A stretch of DNA of 64,000 nucleotides from Lacipirellula limnantheis (GTDB lineage Bacteria > Planctomycetota > Planctomycetia > Pirellulales > Lacipirellulaceae), in the NCBI RefSeq assembly GCF_007746075.1, contig NZ_CP036339.1:5237786-5301785 (forward strand). The letters run 5' to 3'. The number at the start of each line of letters is the position of its first letter. Within the stretch, counting starts at the first letter, position 1. The notes below the pieces were generated by a model that saw nothing but the letters and a program-made list of their open reading frames with translations, was not told the DNA's origin and made no database searches. Shown in pieces: positions 26,794-36,682 of this stretch. The translations under genes and the position numbers were made by a program.

Positions 26794-27435
26794 ATGGGTC
26801 GCCGGGCGCTCCCGAAAATTGACGAGACGATCGACCTGTCGCGGCACTTCTACAAGGTCGAAACGCTGCCGGCGCCGTGGGACCCGGCGGCGATTTTTGG
26901 GCGCGACGCGCCGCTGGAGATCGAGCTCGGCAGCGGCAAAGGGCTGTTCTTGCAGAACGCCGCCCTAGGAACGCCGGAGCGAAACTTTCTCGGCGTCGAG
27001 ATCGCCTACAAGTACGCAAAATTCATCGGGCATCGGCTGGCGAAGCGGCACATCGCCAACGCCGTAGCGGTGCATGGCGACGGCTTGAAGATGTTTCGCG
27101 AGCAAGTCCCCGACGCCTCGCTGGCAGCGATTCACGTGTACTTCCCCGATCCCTGGTGGAAGGCCCGCCATCACAAGCGGCGCGTGATGAACGAGTCGTT
27201 CCTGGCGGACGTCGTCCGCACGCTGGAACCGGGCGGTCGCCTCCATTTTTGGACCGACGTCAAGGAATACTTCGACGCGGCGCTGGCACTCATCGCTGAA
27301 GTGACGCCGCTGGTCGGTCCGCTGGTAGTCTCGGAAAAGAGTGCGGAGCACGATCTAGATTTCCGCACGCATTTTGAACGCCGCACGCGCTTGCATGGCG
27401 AGCCGGTCTATCGGTCGGAGTTCGTGAAGTCGTAG
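26794..27435 (+). CDS. trmB: tRNA (guanine-N7-)-methyltransferase TrmB
   Basis: TrmB methylates G46 of tRNA variable loops using S-adenosylmethionine. The 213-residue protein has the SAM motif LEIELGSGKG (41-50), the GVEI acidic turn, and the family signature HVYFPDPWWKARHHKRR. Length and domain order are normal for the family. ATG 26794 starts right after a family A repeat; no strong Shine-Dalgarno is seen. Confidence 0.95.
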   Translation: MGRRALPKIDETIDLSRHFYKVETLPAPWDPAAIFGRDAPLEIELGSGKGLFLQNAALGTPERNFLGVEIAYKYAKFIGHRLAKRHIANAVAVHGDGLKMFREQVPDASLAAIHVYFPDPWWKARHHKRRVMNESFLADVVRTLEPGGRLHFWTDVKEYFDAALALIAEVTPLVGPLVVSEKSAEHDLDFRTHFERRTRLHGEPVYRSEFVKS

Positions 27436-27439
27436 CCGC

Positions 27440-27540
27440 CTATTGCAGCCCCGGGCTCCGCCCGGGGGTCGGTTTCCATCCCGGTAGACATCGTCGCGCG
27501 TAACGCTACCCCACGGCAGAGCCGGGGGCTGAAATACGAA
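27440..27540. repeat. Dyad repeat family G (GGGCTCCGCCCGGGGG)
   Basis: GCCCCGGGCTCCGCCCGGGG (about 27447) is mirrored loosely by GCAGAGCCGGGGGCTG at about 27515-27530. It sits between trmB and purF, which converge. Other copies lie at 38484-38510, 41730-41765 and 55650-55743. Confidence 0.7.
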
Positions 27541-27545
27541 AAGCC

Positions 27546-29138
27546 CTAGCCCGCGGTCGTCGCGGCGGCTTCGTAGGTGCGCTCGGCGTCGGCTTCGGCG
27601 TGGTTGTGGTAATTGTCGAGCGCCACTTGGTAGAGCTTCTGACCCCACGGCGTCGGGTAATCGCCGGTGATGCACGCGCGACAAAGCTGGTCGGCCGGCT
27701 TGCCGACGGCGCGCGAGATCGACTCGACCGGCAGGTAGCGGAGCGAATCAGCGCCAAGCTCCGCCGCCATCAGCGCGAACATCTCTTCGCTCGGCAATCC
27801 CTTCTCGACGAACTGCGGCGCGAACAGCTCGCGAATCCGCGACATGTCGATGCCGTAGAAGCAAGGGGCGATGATCGGCGGGCACGCGACGCGGACATGG
27901 ATTTCCTTGGCGCCGCCGACCTCGCGAATGCGGTCGAGCAACACCCGCATCGTCGTGCTGCGGACGATCGAATCTTCCACGAGCAACACGCGCTTGCCGC
28001 GCAGAACCTCCGGCAGCGGCGTGTACTTGGCCGCCGCCTTCGCGACGCGACCGGCCCCCCCTTCGATGAAGGTCCGACCCGCGTAACGGTTGCGGATCAG
28101 TCCCTCGACGCTCGGCACGCCAAGCGAATAGGCCATCGCGTCGGCCGCCGCCTTGCTGGTGTCGGGCACCGGCACGACGATCAAATCGTCGCCTTTGGGA
28201 ATCGTCTCCATCCGGGCGAGTTCCTCGCCGAGCGCCTTGCGCGAGAGATAGACGCCGCGGTCGTCCATCGTGCTGGCGACGTTGGCGAAATAGATCCACT
28301 CGAAGAAGCAATGCGCCGTGCGACGCCGTTCCGTGAAACGCTCGATCGATACTTTATTGTCGACCACGGTGATCGCCTCGCCAGCCTCCAGCGAGCGAAT
28401 CGATTCCGGCTGGAAGCCAAGGTTGAGCAGCGCGACGCTTTCGCTCGCCGCGGCGAGCAGCGGCCCTTCGATGGCGTAGCACATGGGTTTGACGCCGAGC
28501 GGATCGCGGGCAATCAGCATTTCGCCCTGAGCGTTCAACAGCGCGAGGCTGTAGGCGCCGTCGAAACGCGTCGACACCGCCGCCATGATTTCGATCAGCG
28601 ACGGTCGGCGATCGCCCGACAGTTCTCGGCTGATCTCGTGCATGATGATCTCGGTGTCGCTCTGCCGGGTGAGGTGGTGGTCGTCCTCAGCCAGCAGCTT
28701 GTCGCGCAGGGCGGCGTAGTTCGCCAGCTGGCCGTTGAAGGCGAAGCTAAACCACTTGTGCTTTTGCAGATGGTGCCGCTCAAACGGCTGCGCATAGGTC
28801 ACGTCGTCCTCGCCGCAGGTGGCGTAACGGACGTGGCCAATCGCTGCGCGACCGGCGTAATTCCGCATGATGCTCTCGGCCTTCGCCTTGTGGTTCAGGC
28901 GAAAGGCCTCGCTCACCGTGCCCAGCTTGCGATACGTCTTCAGCAGCTGGTCGCGGTCGGGATTGTAGGAAGTCATCCCCGTCGACAGCTGCCCGCGATT
29001 CTGCACGTCGAGCAGCATCCGCGGCATCAGCCGCGAGACTTCGTCGGGGCCTTGGACCGGACAGAGGGGGCTGACTTCATCGCCCTCCAGGTGATAGACC
29101 GCGACGACGCCGCATTCATGGTGGAGTTCGTCGCTCAT
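27546..29138 (-). CDS. purF: Amidophosphoribosyltransferase PurF
   Basis: PurF performs the first committed step of purine synthesis, making phosphoribosylamine from PRPP and glutamine. The 530-residue product from ATG 29138 has Cys9 in [11 protein letters not shown] as the likely catalytic nucleophile (freed after propeptide removal), an N-terminal glutamine amidotransferase domain (FAFNGQLAN), and the PRPP-binding motif [18 protein letters not shown] in the transferase domain. Length is slightly above that of the usual enzyme (about 500). The frame open to 29411 is spurious. Confidence 0.93.
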   Translation of the reverse strand: MSDELHHECGVVAVYHLEGDEVSPLCPVQGPDEVSRLMPRMLLDVQNRGQLSTGMTSYNPDRDQLLKTYRKLGTVSEAFRLNHKAKAESIMRNYAGRAAIGHVRYATCGEDDVTYAQPFERHHLQKHKWFSFAFNGQLANYAALRDKLLAEDDHHLTRQSDTEIIMHEISRELSGDRRPSLIEIMAAVSTRFDGAYSLALLNAQGEMLIARDPLGVKPMCYAIEGPLLAAASESVALLNLGFQPESIRSLEAGEAITVVDNKVSIERFTERRRTAHCFFEWIYFANVASTMDDRGVYLSRKALGEELARMETIPKGDDLIVVPVPDTSKAAADAMAYSLGVPSVEGLIRNRYAGRTFIEGGAGRVAKAAAKYTPLPEVLRGKRVLLVEDSIVRSTTMRVLLDRIREVGGAKEIHVRVACPPIIAPCFYGIDMSRIRELFAPQFVEKGLPSEEMFALMAAELGADSLRYLPVESISRAVGKPADQLCRACITGDYPTPWGQKLYQVALDNYHNHAEADAERTYEAAATTAG

Positions 29139-29263
29139 GCGCGATGGGCGTGGGGGTTGATTGTTCCGAGGCAGGCGAGCCGGGGCGTCTCGCCCCCGGA
29201 GAGCTGTCATTCTACGCGCAGCGAGCGATTCTCTCAACGCCCCGGCGGTTCGTTGACGCGCGA

Positions 29264-30220
29264 CTACTTCCGCCCCTTGAAGAACTTGTAGGCCTCCTTG
29301 CCCACTTGCTTCATCGCGGCGTCGAGGTCGTCGTCGGTGCTCGATCGCGGATTGTACGTCCCCATGACGACGACGATGTAAGGACGTTCGGGCAGTTCGA
29401 CCAGCGCCCACTCGGTCAGCAGCCCCGGCAACTCGCCCGGCTTGAACGCCACAGAAACGCTTTGCGGGACGGTTGAACGAATCGCTCCCGACTTCAACTT
29501 GCGAAGAATCGAGAGCGCGTGGTTGCTCACTTCCCGGTTGACGAATGTTCCCTCATGCAGCAACCGCAAGATCCGCGCGGCGTCGGCCGGGGTCGAGAGA
29601 TTCTCCTCGCCGCGGGCGGCGGCGGCCGCATCCATCATCCGGCGGCGCAGCACGGTCTGCTCGCAGCCCAGCAAGGCCATGGTGGCCGTGACATTCTCCA
29701 TGCCAATCTGGTCGATAAGCATGTTCGTCGCCGTGTTGTCGCTCATCACGATCATCAGCACGCAAAGGTCCTCGATGCTGAGCTCGACGGTGCGATCGCC
29801 GAGCTCGGCGAGAATGCCGCTGCCGCCGGTTTTGTCCTGTTTCTCGACCCAGCGGCGGTCGGCCAGTTGCAGCTTTCCTTCGTGAGCCTGCTTCAGGACC
29901 TCCAGCAGAATCGGCGTCTTGATGCAACTGGCCTGAGTGAACTGCCGATCCGCGTTGACCTCGAACCGATGCTGGCCGGCAAGATCGGCGACGACGAGCC
30001 CGAACGTTCCGTCAACGCCGTCGGCGATCGCTTGGAGCCTGGCTTGCATCTGGCGGTCGTCCTCGCTCACGTTCCCCTCCCCTGCCCTAGCCTGACTCTG
30101 AAGTAACGCCGCAATAGCAATCAGCGCCCTGAAGAATGTCTCACGCAAAGGCGCAAAGGCGCGAAGCCAAGGCCTAGCGACATCGTCCACGAATCGCTCG
30201 AACTGAATGGCACGCAGCAT
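29264..30220 (-). CDS. Serine hydrolase, class A beta-lactamase-like
   Basis: The full frame is 318 residues. S98-C-I-K101 (SxxK) and S160-D-N162 (SDN) match class A beta-lactamases; the usual KTG box is replaced by KPG (FKPGE). The likely function is a penicillin-interacting or other serine hydrolase in the periplasm, with substrate unknown. The start is uncertain: ATG 30220 (AGGGA upstream) gives an N-terminus partly encoded by a family B dyad arm followed by a hydrophobic ALIAIAALL segment. The GTG at 30070 with GGGGAGGGG upstream would give a product without signal peptide. Confidence 0.82.
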   Translation of the reverse strand: MLRAIQFERFVDDVARPWLRAFAPLRETFFRALIAIAALLQSQARAGEGNVSEDDRQMQARLQAIADGVDGTFGLVVADLAGQHRFEVNADRQFTQASCIKTPILLEVLKQAHEGKLQLADRRWVEKQDKTGGSGILAELGDRTVELSIEDLCVLMIVMSDNTATNMLIDQIGMENVTATMALLGCEQTVLRRRMMDAAAAARGEENLSTPADAARILRLLHEGTFVNREVSNHALSILRKLKSGAIRSTVPQSVSVAFKPGELPGLLTEWALVELPERPYIVVVMGTYNPRSSTDDDLDAAMKQVGKEAYKFFKGRK

Positions 30221-30290
30221 GACGTCCCTGCAGTACTTCCCGGGTCTTCTTTGCGCCTTCGCGCCTTTGCGAGAGATCTCGTCTTAATGA
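30132..30290. repeat. Family B dyad overlapping a gene start
   Basis: CTCACGCAAAGGCGCAAAGG (about 30140-30160) and CCTTCGCGCCTTTGCGAGAG (about 30256-30276) are the two arms. The left arm lies inside the frame of the beta-lactamase-like gene and encodes its n-region; the right arm ends 16 bp before the carboxypeptidase gene. Confidence 0.8.
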
Positions 30291-30291
30291 A

Positions 30292-31059
30292 TTATTTGCC
30301 GGTAGCGGTCCCTGCCGGCTCTTCTTGGTGCTGGTATCGTAGCGCCGCGATCAGCGCTTCGCCGTATTCTTTCCACAAGACGTCGGGATCCATGCCCGCG
30401 TCGGCGGGGAGTTCGAGCGTGATGATAGGTCGCCCCAGCGTCGTGCCGACGAACGAACCGAGCGACCCCGGCCGGCTGCCGAGCTTGTCGAGCGGCAACT
30501 TGCATTTGGCCGCCATCGCCTCGGCCATCTTGTCGGCGGGGCCGTCCCAATCAACGCAGTTAAGGGGTTGGTGAATGCTCACGACGCGATTGGGGAAGTA
30601 CTGGCACAGCACCCGCATCAACACGCGACTCTCGGGTTCCGACAGCGGCGTGGCGCCGTGCGGCTTGACGTCGGCCGCGCCCCAATTGCCGGCGGGAAAG
30701 TTGCGGTTAAGGTCGACTCCGTTCCGATTGAAGCGGACGTTGTCCGCAAATCCGTCGGGGTTCGCCACCGGCATGATCACGATCTTGCGCCCCTCCACTT
30801 CCTCCGGGTGCTTCTCCAGCCACTCGACGAACTTGGCCGCCAGCGGCGTCCCGGCCGCCTCGTTGCCGTGGATCGTCGCGATCAGCCAGAAGACGTCCTT
30901 GCCGTCGCCATAGACGTTGCATTCGATGGGCCGACCGCCGATCGTTTCGCCGACGACTAGCTTCTCGACCTTAATCTCCGCTCGCACGGTAGCTGGAGCG
31001 ACGACGAGCGAAACGAGCGCCAGCGACCAGGCGGCGACGCGGAGCATGCGAGCAATCAT
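30292..31059 (-). CDS. M14 family zinc carboxypeptidase (MpaA-like)
   Basis: The 255-residue product has a signal peptide (SLALVSLVVAPATVRA). H64 and E67 in TIHGNEAAG, NPDGF, the NRNGVDLNRNFP substrate-binding stretch, SIHQP (third zinc His) and the catalytic TLELP near residue 220 mark a zinc peptidase of the peptidoglycan-amidase (MpaA) type. It would trim cell-wall peptides in the periplasm. The next gene on its strand is the beta-lactamase-like hydrolase, which may share the envelope role. Confidence 0.88.
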   Translation of the reverse strand: MIARMLRVAAWSLALVSLVVAPATVRAEIKVEKLVVGETIGGRPIECNVYGDGKDVFWLIATIHGNEAAGTPLAAKFVEWLEKHPEEVEGRKIVIMPVANPDGFADNVRFNRNGVDLNRNFPAGNWGAADVKPHGATPLSEPESRVLMRVLCQYFPNRVVSIHQPLNCVDWDGPADKMAEAMAAKCKLPLDKLGSRPGSLGSFVGTTLGRPIITLELPADAGMDPDVLWKEYGEALIAALRYQHQEEPAGTATGK

Positions 31060-31280
31060 AAAAACTTCCTCGGCGGGAACTTAGACGGCGTCAGGCGCAT
31101 CGAACTGGCGCCAGCGTCGTTGATCATCATCGCGCATGGCGGGCGCGTCAATTCTGGCGGGCGTCGTTACAAACGCGTTACGCGATCTTCATTGCGGCCC
31201 AGGCGTCTTCAATCGTAGGCTAAGAATCGACTCAGCCGCCGTGCGCAGCGATTTCTCTCATTCACGCAGGAGCACCTCTC

Positions 31281-33155
31281 ATGACTCGTTCGGTCCGTTA
31301 CTTGGCGTTTGCCGGTTGTCTGATATCGTTGGCGTGGACCGCGTCCGTCTGCGCGGCCGCACCGGTCGAGGGGCGCGTCTCGGCCGTCACGCTCTATCGG
31401 GGTCAAGCGCAAGTCACGCGCGTCGTGCCGATCGAAGGCGCCGCCGGACGGCTGGAGGTGGTCGTCAGCCAGCTTCCCGAGCAGATCGTGCCGAACAGCC
31501 TGTTCGCCGAGGGGGGCGATGGCGTCGAGATTCGCGCCGTGCGGTTTCGCACCCGCGCCGTCGGCGAAGAACCGCGCGAAGAAGTGCGCAAGCTCGACGA
31601 TGAGATTCTCGCTGCTCAGCAAGAACTCGATCTCACGACCAAGCGACAGGCTCTGCTCGTGAAGCGCACCGAGTATCTCGCCAAACTTGAAGGCTTCGTC
31701 GCGCCGACGGCACAGGCGGATCTGACCAGCGGAGTACTCGACGCCGAGGCGCTCGAGCGGATGACGACGTTCTCCTTTGCGCAGCTCGAAACGATCGCCA
31801 GCGAGGAAGTTGAGCTGGCCAAACAGGCTCGCGTGCTGAACGAGCGGATCGAACTGCTCAATCGCAAGCGGGCCGAGATCACCGCCGGGGCGTCCCAGAC
31901 CCTCCGCGAGGCGGTGCTGTTCATCCAGAAGAAGGCCGAAGCGCCGGCCGAAGTTCGTCTTAACTACCTGGTGAACAACTGCGGCTGGTCGCCCTCGTAC
32001 GTGATGCGCGCGGCGGCCGATCGCAACAACGTGCAAGTCGAGTACAGCGCGCTCATCCAGCAACTCTCCGGCGAGGATTGGAACGACGTTGAGTTAACCC
32101 TCTCGACCGCCTCGCCGACGCTCAGCGCCGCCGGCCCGGGCCTGGCGCCCCTTCACGTGATGCTGGCCAGCGGCGATCAAGTGGCTGCAATCGTTGCGGC
32201 TAACGGACCCGAGTCGGGCGAGCTGAATTTTTCGATTCCCATGCAGAATGCCTCGAAGAGCGCAGTGCAAGGCCGCATCTCCGGACTTCGAGCGCAGCGA
32301 TCGGAAATGAGCCAGGCGATCGGCAACGCTGGAAACTTCGCCGACGTCAACCGCTTCAGCTGGAGCTTGAACGACGTCGCCAGCTCGTATCAATTGCTGG
32401 AGCTTGGCTGCTCGTTGAGCGAGTTGCGGAGCGAGTCGTTCGACGATGGCGGCGGGCCAAGCATTAGCTATTCGCTCGGCCGGGGCGTCAGTCTCGCCAG
32501 CCGCACCGATCAGCAAATGGTGCGCATCATGCAGGCCGCGGTTGACAGCCAGTTCTATCACGTCGCCGTGCCGGTCCTGACGCCGCACGTCTATCGCGAG
32601 GCCGAACTCAAGAACACCAGCGACCACGATCTGCTTGCCGGTCCCATGACCGCTTACCTCGACGGCCGCTTCGTCGGCCAGGGCGAACTGCCGACCGTGG
32701 CGCGCGGCGAACGCTTCGTCGTCGGCTTCGGCGCCGACGCGCAGCTGCGTGCTCGTCGCGAGCTGGTCAACAAGACCGACGGCACCCAAGGAGGCAACCG
32801 CGAGACCCGCTTCGAATATCGTCTGGTGGTTGAGAACTTCGGCAACGAGCCGACGCCGGTGCGCGTGATCGACCGCCTCCCCCACGCCGAGAACGGCGCT
32901 GACATCCGCGTCACGCTCGGCAAGACGAGCGACAAGCTGAGCGAAGATACCCTCTACGCCCGCGAGGAGAAGCCGATGGGCATTCTGCGCTGGGACGTCG
33001 ACGTGGCGGCCGACGCCGCCGGCGAATCGGCCCGGTTGATCACCTACGACTACGGCGTCGAGTACGATCGCAAGGTCGTCGTGTCTCTGCCGTCGACGAA
33101 GGAAGTCCAGCAGCAGGAGTTCGAACAGCTGCAGCGAGATCGGCAGAAGCGGTAG
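31281..33155 (+). CDS. DUF4139/DUF4140 protein (MuiA-like)
   Basis: The 624-residue product has a signal peptide (FAGCLISLAWTASVCAA), an N-terminal DUF4140-type strand region (VSAVTLYRGQAQVTRVV), a coiled-coil block (about 95-210, ELDLTTKRQALLVKRTEY), and the DUF4139 beta-rich body with LNYLVNNCGWSPSYVMRAAA and GEDWNDVELTLSTA. It is predicted to be a periplasmic or envelope protein related to mucoidy inhibitor MuiA; the molecular role is unknown. It follows the divergent carboxypeptidase gene. AGGAGC lies about 9 bases before the ATG. Confidence 0.9.
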   Translation: MTRSVRYLAFAGCLISLAWTASVCAAAPVEGRVSAVTLYRGQAQVTRVVPIEGAAGRLEVVVSQLPEQIVPNSLFAEGGDGVEIRAVRFRTRAVGEEPREEVRKLDDEILAAQQELDLTTKRQALLVKRTEYLAKLEGFVAPTAQADLTSGVLDAEALERMTTFSFAQLETIASEEVELAKQARVLNERIELLNRKRAEITAGASQTLREAVLFIQKKAEAPAEVRLNYLVNNCGWSPSYVMRAAADRNNVQVEYSALIQQLSGEDWNDVELTLSTASPTLSAAGPGLAPLHVMLASGDQVAAIVAANGPESGELNFSIPMQNASKSAVQGRISGLRAQRSEMSQAIGNAGNFADVNRFSWSLNDVASSYQLLELGCSLSELRSESFDDGGGPSISYSLGRGVSLASRTDQQMVRIMQAAVDSQFYHVAVPVLTPHVYREAELKNTSDHDLLAGPMTAYLDGRFVGQGELPTVARGERFVVGFGADAQLRARRELVNKTDGTQGGNRETRFEYRLVVENFGNEPTPVRVIDRLPHAENGADIRVTLGKTSDKLSEDTLYAREEKPMGILRWDVDVAADAAGESARLITYDYGVEYDRKVVVSLPSTKEVQQQEFEQLQRDRQKR

Positions 33156-33184
33156 GTCAGCCTAACTCGACAGAGGCCCGCCTC

Positions 33185-33211
33185 GGTCCCCGGCTCGTCA
33201 AGCCGGGGACC
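33185..33211 (+). terminator. Perfect 11-bp hairpin after the DUF4139 gene
   Basis: GGTCCCCGGCT and AGCCGGGGACC pair around a 5-base loop (CGTCA), 30 bp after the stop codon. No T-run follows, so it may be a structural end or a Rho-dependent site. Confidence 0.6.
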
Positions 33212-33404
33212 GGTCAAAATCGAGGCGCCGAGCCAGCATGCCGAACTGTCCAATAGGCGCCGCCCTTTACGCTGCGACGTTGCATCGACCTCCGAGAAGG
33301 TGGGCCGAACCCCCGTTGTCGCTAGGCCAACGGGTAGATCGGGACATCGCCTAGCAAGTGCGGGAACTCGGTTCCAACGACCAGTCGACCCACTGCCACT
33401 TAAA

Positions 33405-33420
33405 CAATAAACATTTATTG
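33405..33420 (+). promoter_or_regulatory. Candidate operator, CAATAA-N4-TTATTG
   Basis: CAATAA and TTATTG form a 6-bp dyad in a locally AT-rich stretch about 100 bp before the DUF2975/XRE pair. It could be the binding site for the XRE protein. Confidence 0.35.
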
Positions 33421-33523
33421 CCAAACGATAAATTTCCAGTTAGCTTCACTAGCTCAAGGAAACTGCATCCAGCAGGCCCGCCCGAACCGCGCCGTGGCGC
33501 CGACGGTCCAACGAGGGCAGCCC

Positions 33524-34009
33524 GTGAAACGAAGCGCAACCACGTTTCTGCAGATCGTCGTCGTCCTCCTGGGCCTCGCCGCGCTGGCTTTCCTGCTATG
33601 GGAACCTCAGGTCGAGGGGGTGAACCAGAACGCCACGCTCTTGGAAATTTACTTCCAAGATCCATTTTTGGCGCTGGTCTACGCGGGCTCTATTCCGTTC
33701 TTCGTCGCGCTCTATCAGGCCTTCCTGGCGTTGGGACGCGTCGGAAGAAATGAAGTCTTCTCCCCGCAAGTCGTGAAAGCGCTGCGAATCATCAGATACT
33801 GCGCGCTCGCCATCGTTGGTTTTGTCCTCGTCGAGGCAACCTGGATTCTGCTCATGGACAACGGCGACAGCGACAATCCTGGAGTACCGATTTTTTTGGG
33901 AATCCTGATCATTTTCCCGTCGATCGTCGTCGCCGTCGTTGCCGCCATGCTGGAACGGATCCTGCAACACGCCGTGGAGCTTAAAGCCGAGAACGATTTA
34001 ACCGTTTGA
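33524..34009 (+). CDS. DUF2975 membrane protein
   Basis: The 161-residue protein from GTG 33524 has four hydrophobic segments (about 7-24, 43-62, 85-103, 120-145) and a short charged tail, the DUF2975 arrangement. DUF2975 genes are commonly paired with a YozG-like XRE regulator, as here (10-bp gap), and may form a membrane-sensing or toxin-antitoxin-like module. The role is not established. GAGGG precedes the GTG. Confidence 0.8.
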   Translation: MKRSATTFLQIVVVLLGLAALAFLLWEPQVEGVNQNATLLEIYFQDPFLALVYAGSIPFFVALYQAFLALGRVGRNEVFSPQVVKALRIIRYCALAIVGFVLVEATWILLMDNGDSDNPGVPIFLGILIIFPSIVVAVVAAMLERILQHAVELKAENDLTV

Positions 34010-34019
34010 CGAGTCCAGC

Positions 34020-34358
34020 ATGGCCATCATCATCAACATCGACGTCATGCTAGCGAAGCGCAAGATGAGCGTCACCGAACTCGCCGACCGCGTCTGCATC
34101 ACCATTGCCAACATCTCGATCCTGAAAAACGGCGAAGCCAAGGCCATCCGCCTCTCCACGCTCGAAGCCATCTGCCAAGCGCTCCGGCGCCAACCGGGAG
34201 AGATCTTGGCCAGTAGCACTTGCTTATCGCATGGAGCGCCGTTGGCATCGTGCCAGGGAGCCGTTGGTAACCCCCCTGCATCAACCAACGCCCGCAAGTC
34301 GCCCGTATTTCCAGGCATTACGCCAGCGATGCGGCCAAAACAGCTGGCCTGCCGCTGA
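34020..34358 (+). CDS. XRE-family regulator (YozG-like) with atypical C-terminal tail
   Basis: Residues 1-64 (MAIIINIDVMLAKRKMSVTE ... LRRQPGEIL) are a compact Cro/CI-type helix-turn-helix domain of the YozG type. Relatives end a few residues later, but this frame continues for 48 residues with no homology (ASSTCLSHGAPLASCQG...). The tail may be an addition or the result of a lost stop codon. Start ATG 34020 follows the DUF2975 gene by 10 bp. Confidence 0.78.
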   Translation: MAIIINIDVMLAKRKMSVTELADRVCITIANISILKNGEAKAIRLSTLEAICQALRRQPGEILASSTCLSHGAPLASCQGAVGNPPASTNARKSPVFPGITPAMRPKQLACR

Positions 34359-34423
34359 GCAATCGCCCAGCGGCAGGCCAGTACATCCTTCGAACGAGTT
34401 GCCCCGGTCATTCCGTAGTAACC

Positions 34424-36682
34424 TTAACTCCGACGACGGCGTGCGCATCCCGCCACGAGCCCCGCCGCAGCCAGCGCCAGACCGATCGAAGCAGGCTCCG
34501 GAACCGCGCCGACCACCGGCGTCGCCGACCCATAGCTTCCTTTCCAGGTTGCGAGATCGGCCGGGCTCAATGGATTCGGCGAGCCCCCGCGCTGCCAGAC
34601 CAAGAAGTCGGCGCCGTCGACTTTTCCATCGAGGTTAAAATCGCCGCCGACCGTCGTCGGCCCGGCGCCCGGACCGGCGACCAACGCCAAGCCTGTATTG
34701 GCCGCCAACGTATTCCCCGGCAAACTCTCCGCCGACAGCGGGAAAAACTTCGCGGCGTCGAAGCCCGTCGCCAGGTAGTCGCCGGCCGCCGCCCACACCT
34801 CAAGTCCGGCATCGCCAGTGCCTTGTCTGTGGAAGGCTTCAAACGAGTAGGTCCCTTCGGGCAGGGTGATTTTGCCAAACGAGTTGACGTTGCCCGTATT
34901 GCCGATGTCGGCCGAGAACCACAAGTCGCCGCTGCCATCGAGGTCCGTGAGCGTGGCGTCGTCGTCGCCATTGAAGTCGGAGACGCCCGTGAAGTCCTGT
35001 CCAATGATATGGAACGCCGAGTTGTCGTCGGACTGCAGCGAGAACGTCAACGTCTCGCCCGGCAATCCGTCGGTGTTGAGCACTTCGAAGGTCCCGTTCA
35101 CTTTGGTCCAGAAGTCAGGAAAGTCCGGATTGGTGACAATCGGAAACTTATTGACTTGGGCTGCCGGCAGATTCGCGCCGGGGCGGCCGCAGCAAATATC
35201 GGCCGGTCCGCCGTCCGACAGAATCACCTCGTTGAACGACCCCGTCGCACTTGGCGTGATGAACTGCGACTGAGCGATCGCGTCGGGAATGTCGGCGGTC
35301 GCACCGGAATAGTTGTCCACCGTGGCGTTGCCAACCATGCGTACCGGCTGCGAGGCTCCCGACTGCGCTTTGCTCGAGGGATCACCCAGCAGAATGTACT
35401 GGGCCGAGACGTTCGGCGTCGGGTTGACGAAATCGCCCCGCGCCGTGCTCAGTTCCCAGTACGCGCCGCCGCCGTTTTCATACGACGTGAATTCGACGTC
35501 GTACGTGCCGGGAGCAAGGTTGATGATCCCCTGCGTATTGCTGTCGCCGGTCGGCGTCATGTAAACCAGCGAGCCGTCTTCGTCGACGTAACCATTCTTT
35601 GCGTCGGCGAACTTGTGCTGAACCAGCGGGCTCGATGGCGTCGACTGCGACAGAATTCGCATGGCGAAGCCGTCGTCGCTGTGCGCGTTGAACGTATAAA
35701 GTCCTCCCTGGCCGGCCGGGACTTGGAACGTCCCCTTGATCACCGTCTGAACGTCGTTGTCCTCGACGCCCGCGACATGGGAAAGGAAGGGCAATTCGGT
35801 TCCAGTCACCGCGCCCGTGTTGCCGCCGTTGGTCTCAGGATCGCGAAGGTCGATGCGCGGAGCCGTGCCGTCGACCAGGGTGCCGACGCCCGAGGCAATC
35901 TGCGCGACGCCCGCGCGCGCATTCTTCACCCCGCCGACGTCGCGGACTTCCCGCACGCCAAACGCGCTGGCCGTCCCATTCGGGCCGGGCAGTCGAGTGA
36001 GCGGCGACGGAAACACGCGCGTCAACGCATGCGGATTCGGCCGTGACGGCGGCAGCGATGGCTGGGTCGCCAGATTGGTATCCCATTCGATCGCATAGCC
36101 AAACGCCGCTTGACCTTCTCCGTCCGAGCGACCGTTCGGGTCGACGGCCGGTTGGTCGGCGTCGTAGCCGCTGCCATTGTCGTTCCACCCGCCGTTCGAC
36201 ACCATTTGCCCGGCGTCCTCGCCGCCGGCGTCATTTGGTTCCCCGGGGTTCCAGTTCTGATAGGTGAACGGCTCGCCGTTGGCCCACGCCCAGCCCATGG
36301 TGAGTTTATCGGCCGTATCATTCGACTCCGTGGCGCCCGGCGCGAGGCCAAAACGATCGGTTAAGCCGATCCAGCGATCGCCCGGGGCGTTGGCGTTGAC
36401 GAAGGCATTTTCCGCCGCGCTGCCCATCACGACGAGATGACCCGTGCCAGGGCCGCCGGTGGGATTCGGCGCTTTCAGCGCGTACTGCCACGCCTCCTCG
36501 AAAGTTAGCACGGCTTCAATCCGTTCATAGACGTTCCAGGTGTTTCCCGTCCCGAACTGCCCGCTGAACAAGCCTCCTGCATCTGCTTGGTCGACCAGCC
36601 CGCAAAGGCCTAACCCAAGCGTCACAGCGGCCGCGACTTGCGTCCGCTTACGGTTCCGCAATTCGGAATGTCTCAATAACAT
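34424..36682 (-). CDS. PEP-CTERM protein with C-type lectin and dockerin-like domains
   Basis: The 752-residue exported protein has a signal segment (TQVAAAVTLGLGLCGLVDQA). A C-type lectin-type region (about 50-200) shows WIGLTDR, GEPFTYQNWNPGEPNDAG and GGWND. Two middle blocks of PA14-like or jelly-roll strands include YTFNAHSDDGFAMRIL, FTSYENGGGAYWEL and a DVEFTS pattern. DFNLDGKVDGADFLVWQRGG is a dockerin-type Ca-binding loop. The C-terminal VPEPASIGLALAAAGLVAG-CARRRR is a PEP-CTERM sorting tail. Sugar binding at the surface is likely. AGGAG precedes ATG 36682. Confidence 0.92.
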   Translation of the reverse strand: MLLRHSELRNRKRTQVAAAVTLGLGLCGLVDQADAGGLFSGQFGTGNTWNVYERIEAVLTFEEAWQYALKAPNPTGGPGTGHLVVMGSAAENAFVNANAPGDRWIGLTDRFGLAPGATESNDTADKLTMGWAWANGEPFTYQNWNPGEPNDAGGEDAGQMVSNGGWNDNGSGYDADQPAVDPNGRSDGEGQAAFGYAIEWDTNLATQPSLPPSRPNPHALTRVFPSPLTRLPGPNGTASAFGVREVRDVGGVKNARAGVAQIASGVGTLVDGTAPRIDLRDPETNGGNTGAVTGTELPFLSHVAGVEDNDVQTVIKGTFQVPAGQGGLYTFNAHSDDGFAMRILSQSTPSSPLVQHKFADAKNGYVDEDGSLVYMTPTGDSNTQGIINLAPGTYDVEFTSYENGGGAYWELSTARGDFVNPTPNVSAQYILLGDPSSKAQSGASQPVRMVGNATVDNYSGATADIPDAIAQSQFITPSATGSFNEVILSDGGPADICCGRPGANLPAAQVNKFPIVTNPDFPDFWTKVNGTFEVLNTDGLPGETLTFSLQSDDNSAFHIIGQDFTGVSDFNGDDDATLTDLDGSGDLWFSADIGNTGNVNSFGKITLPEGTYSFEAFHRQGTGDAGLEVWAAAGDYLATGFDAAKFFPLSAESLPGNTLAANTGLALVAGPGAGPTTVGGDFNLDGKVDGADFLVWQRGGSPNPLSPADLATWKGSYGSATPVVGAVPEPASIGLALAAAGLVAGCARRRRS

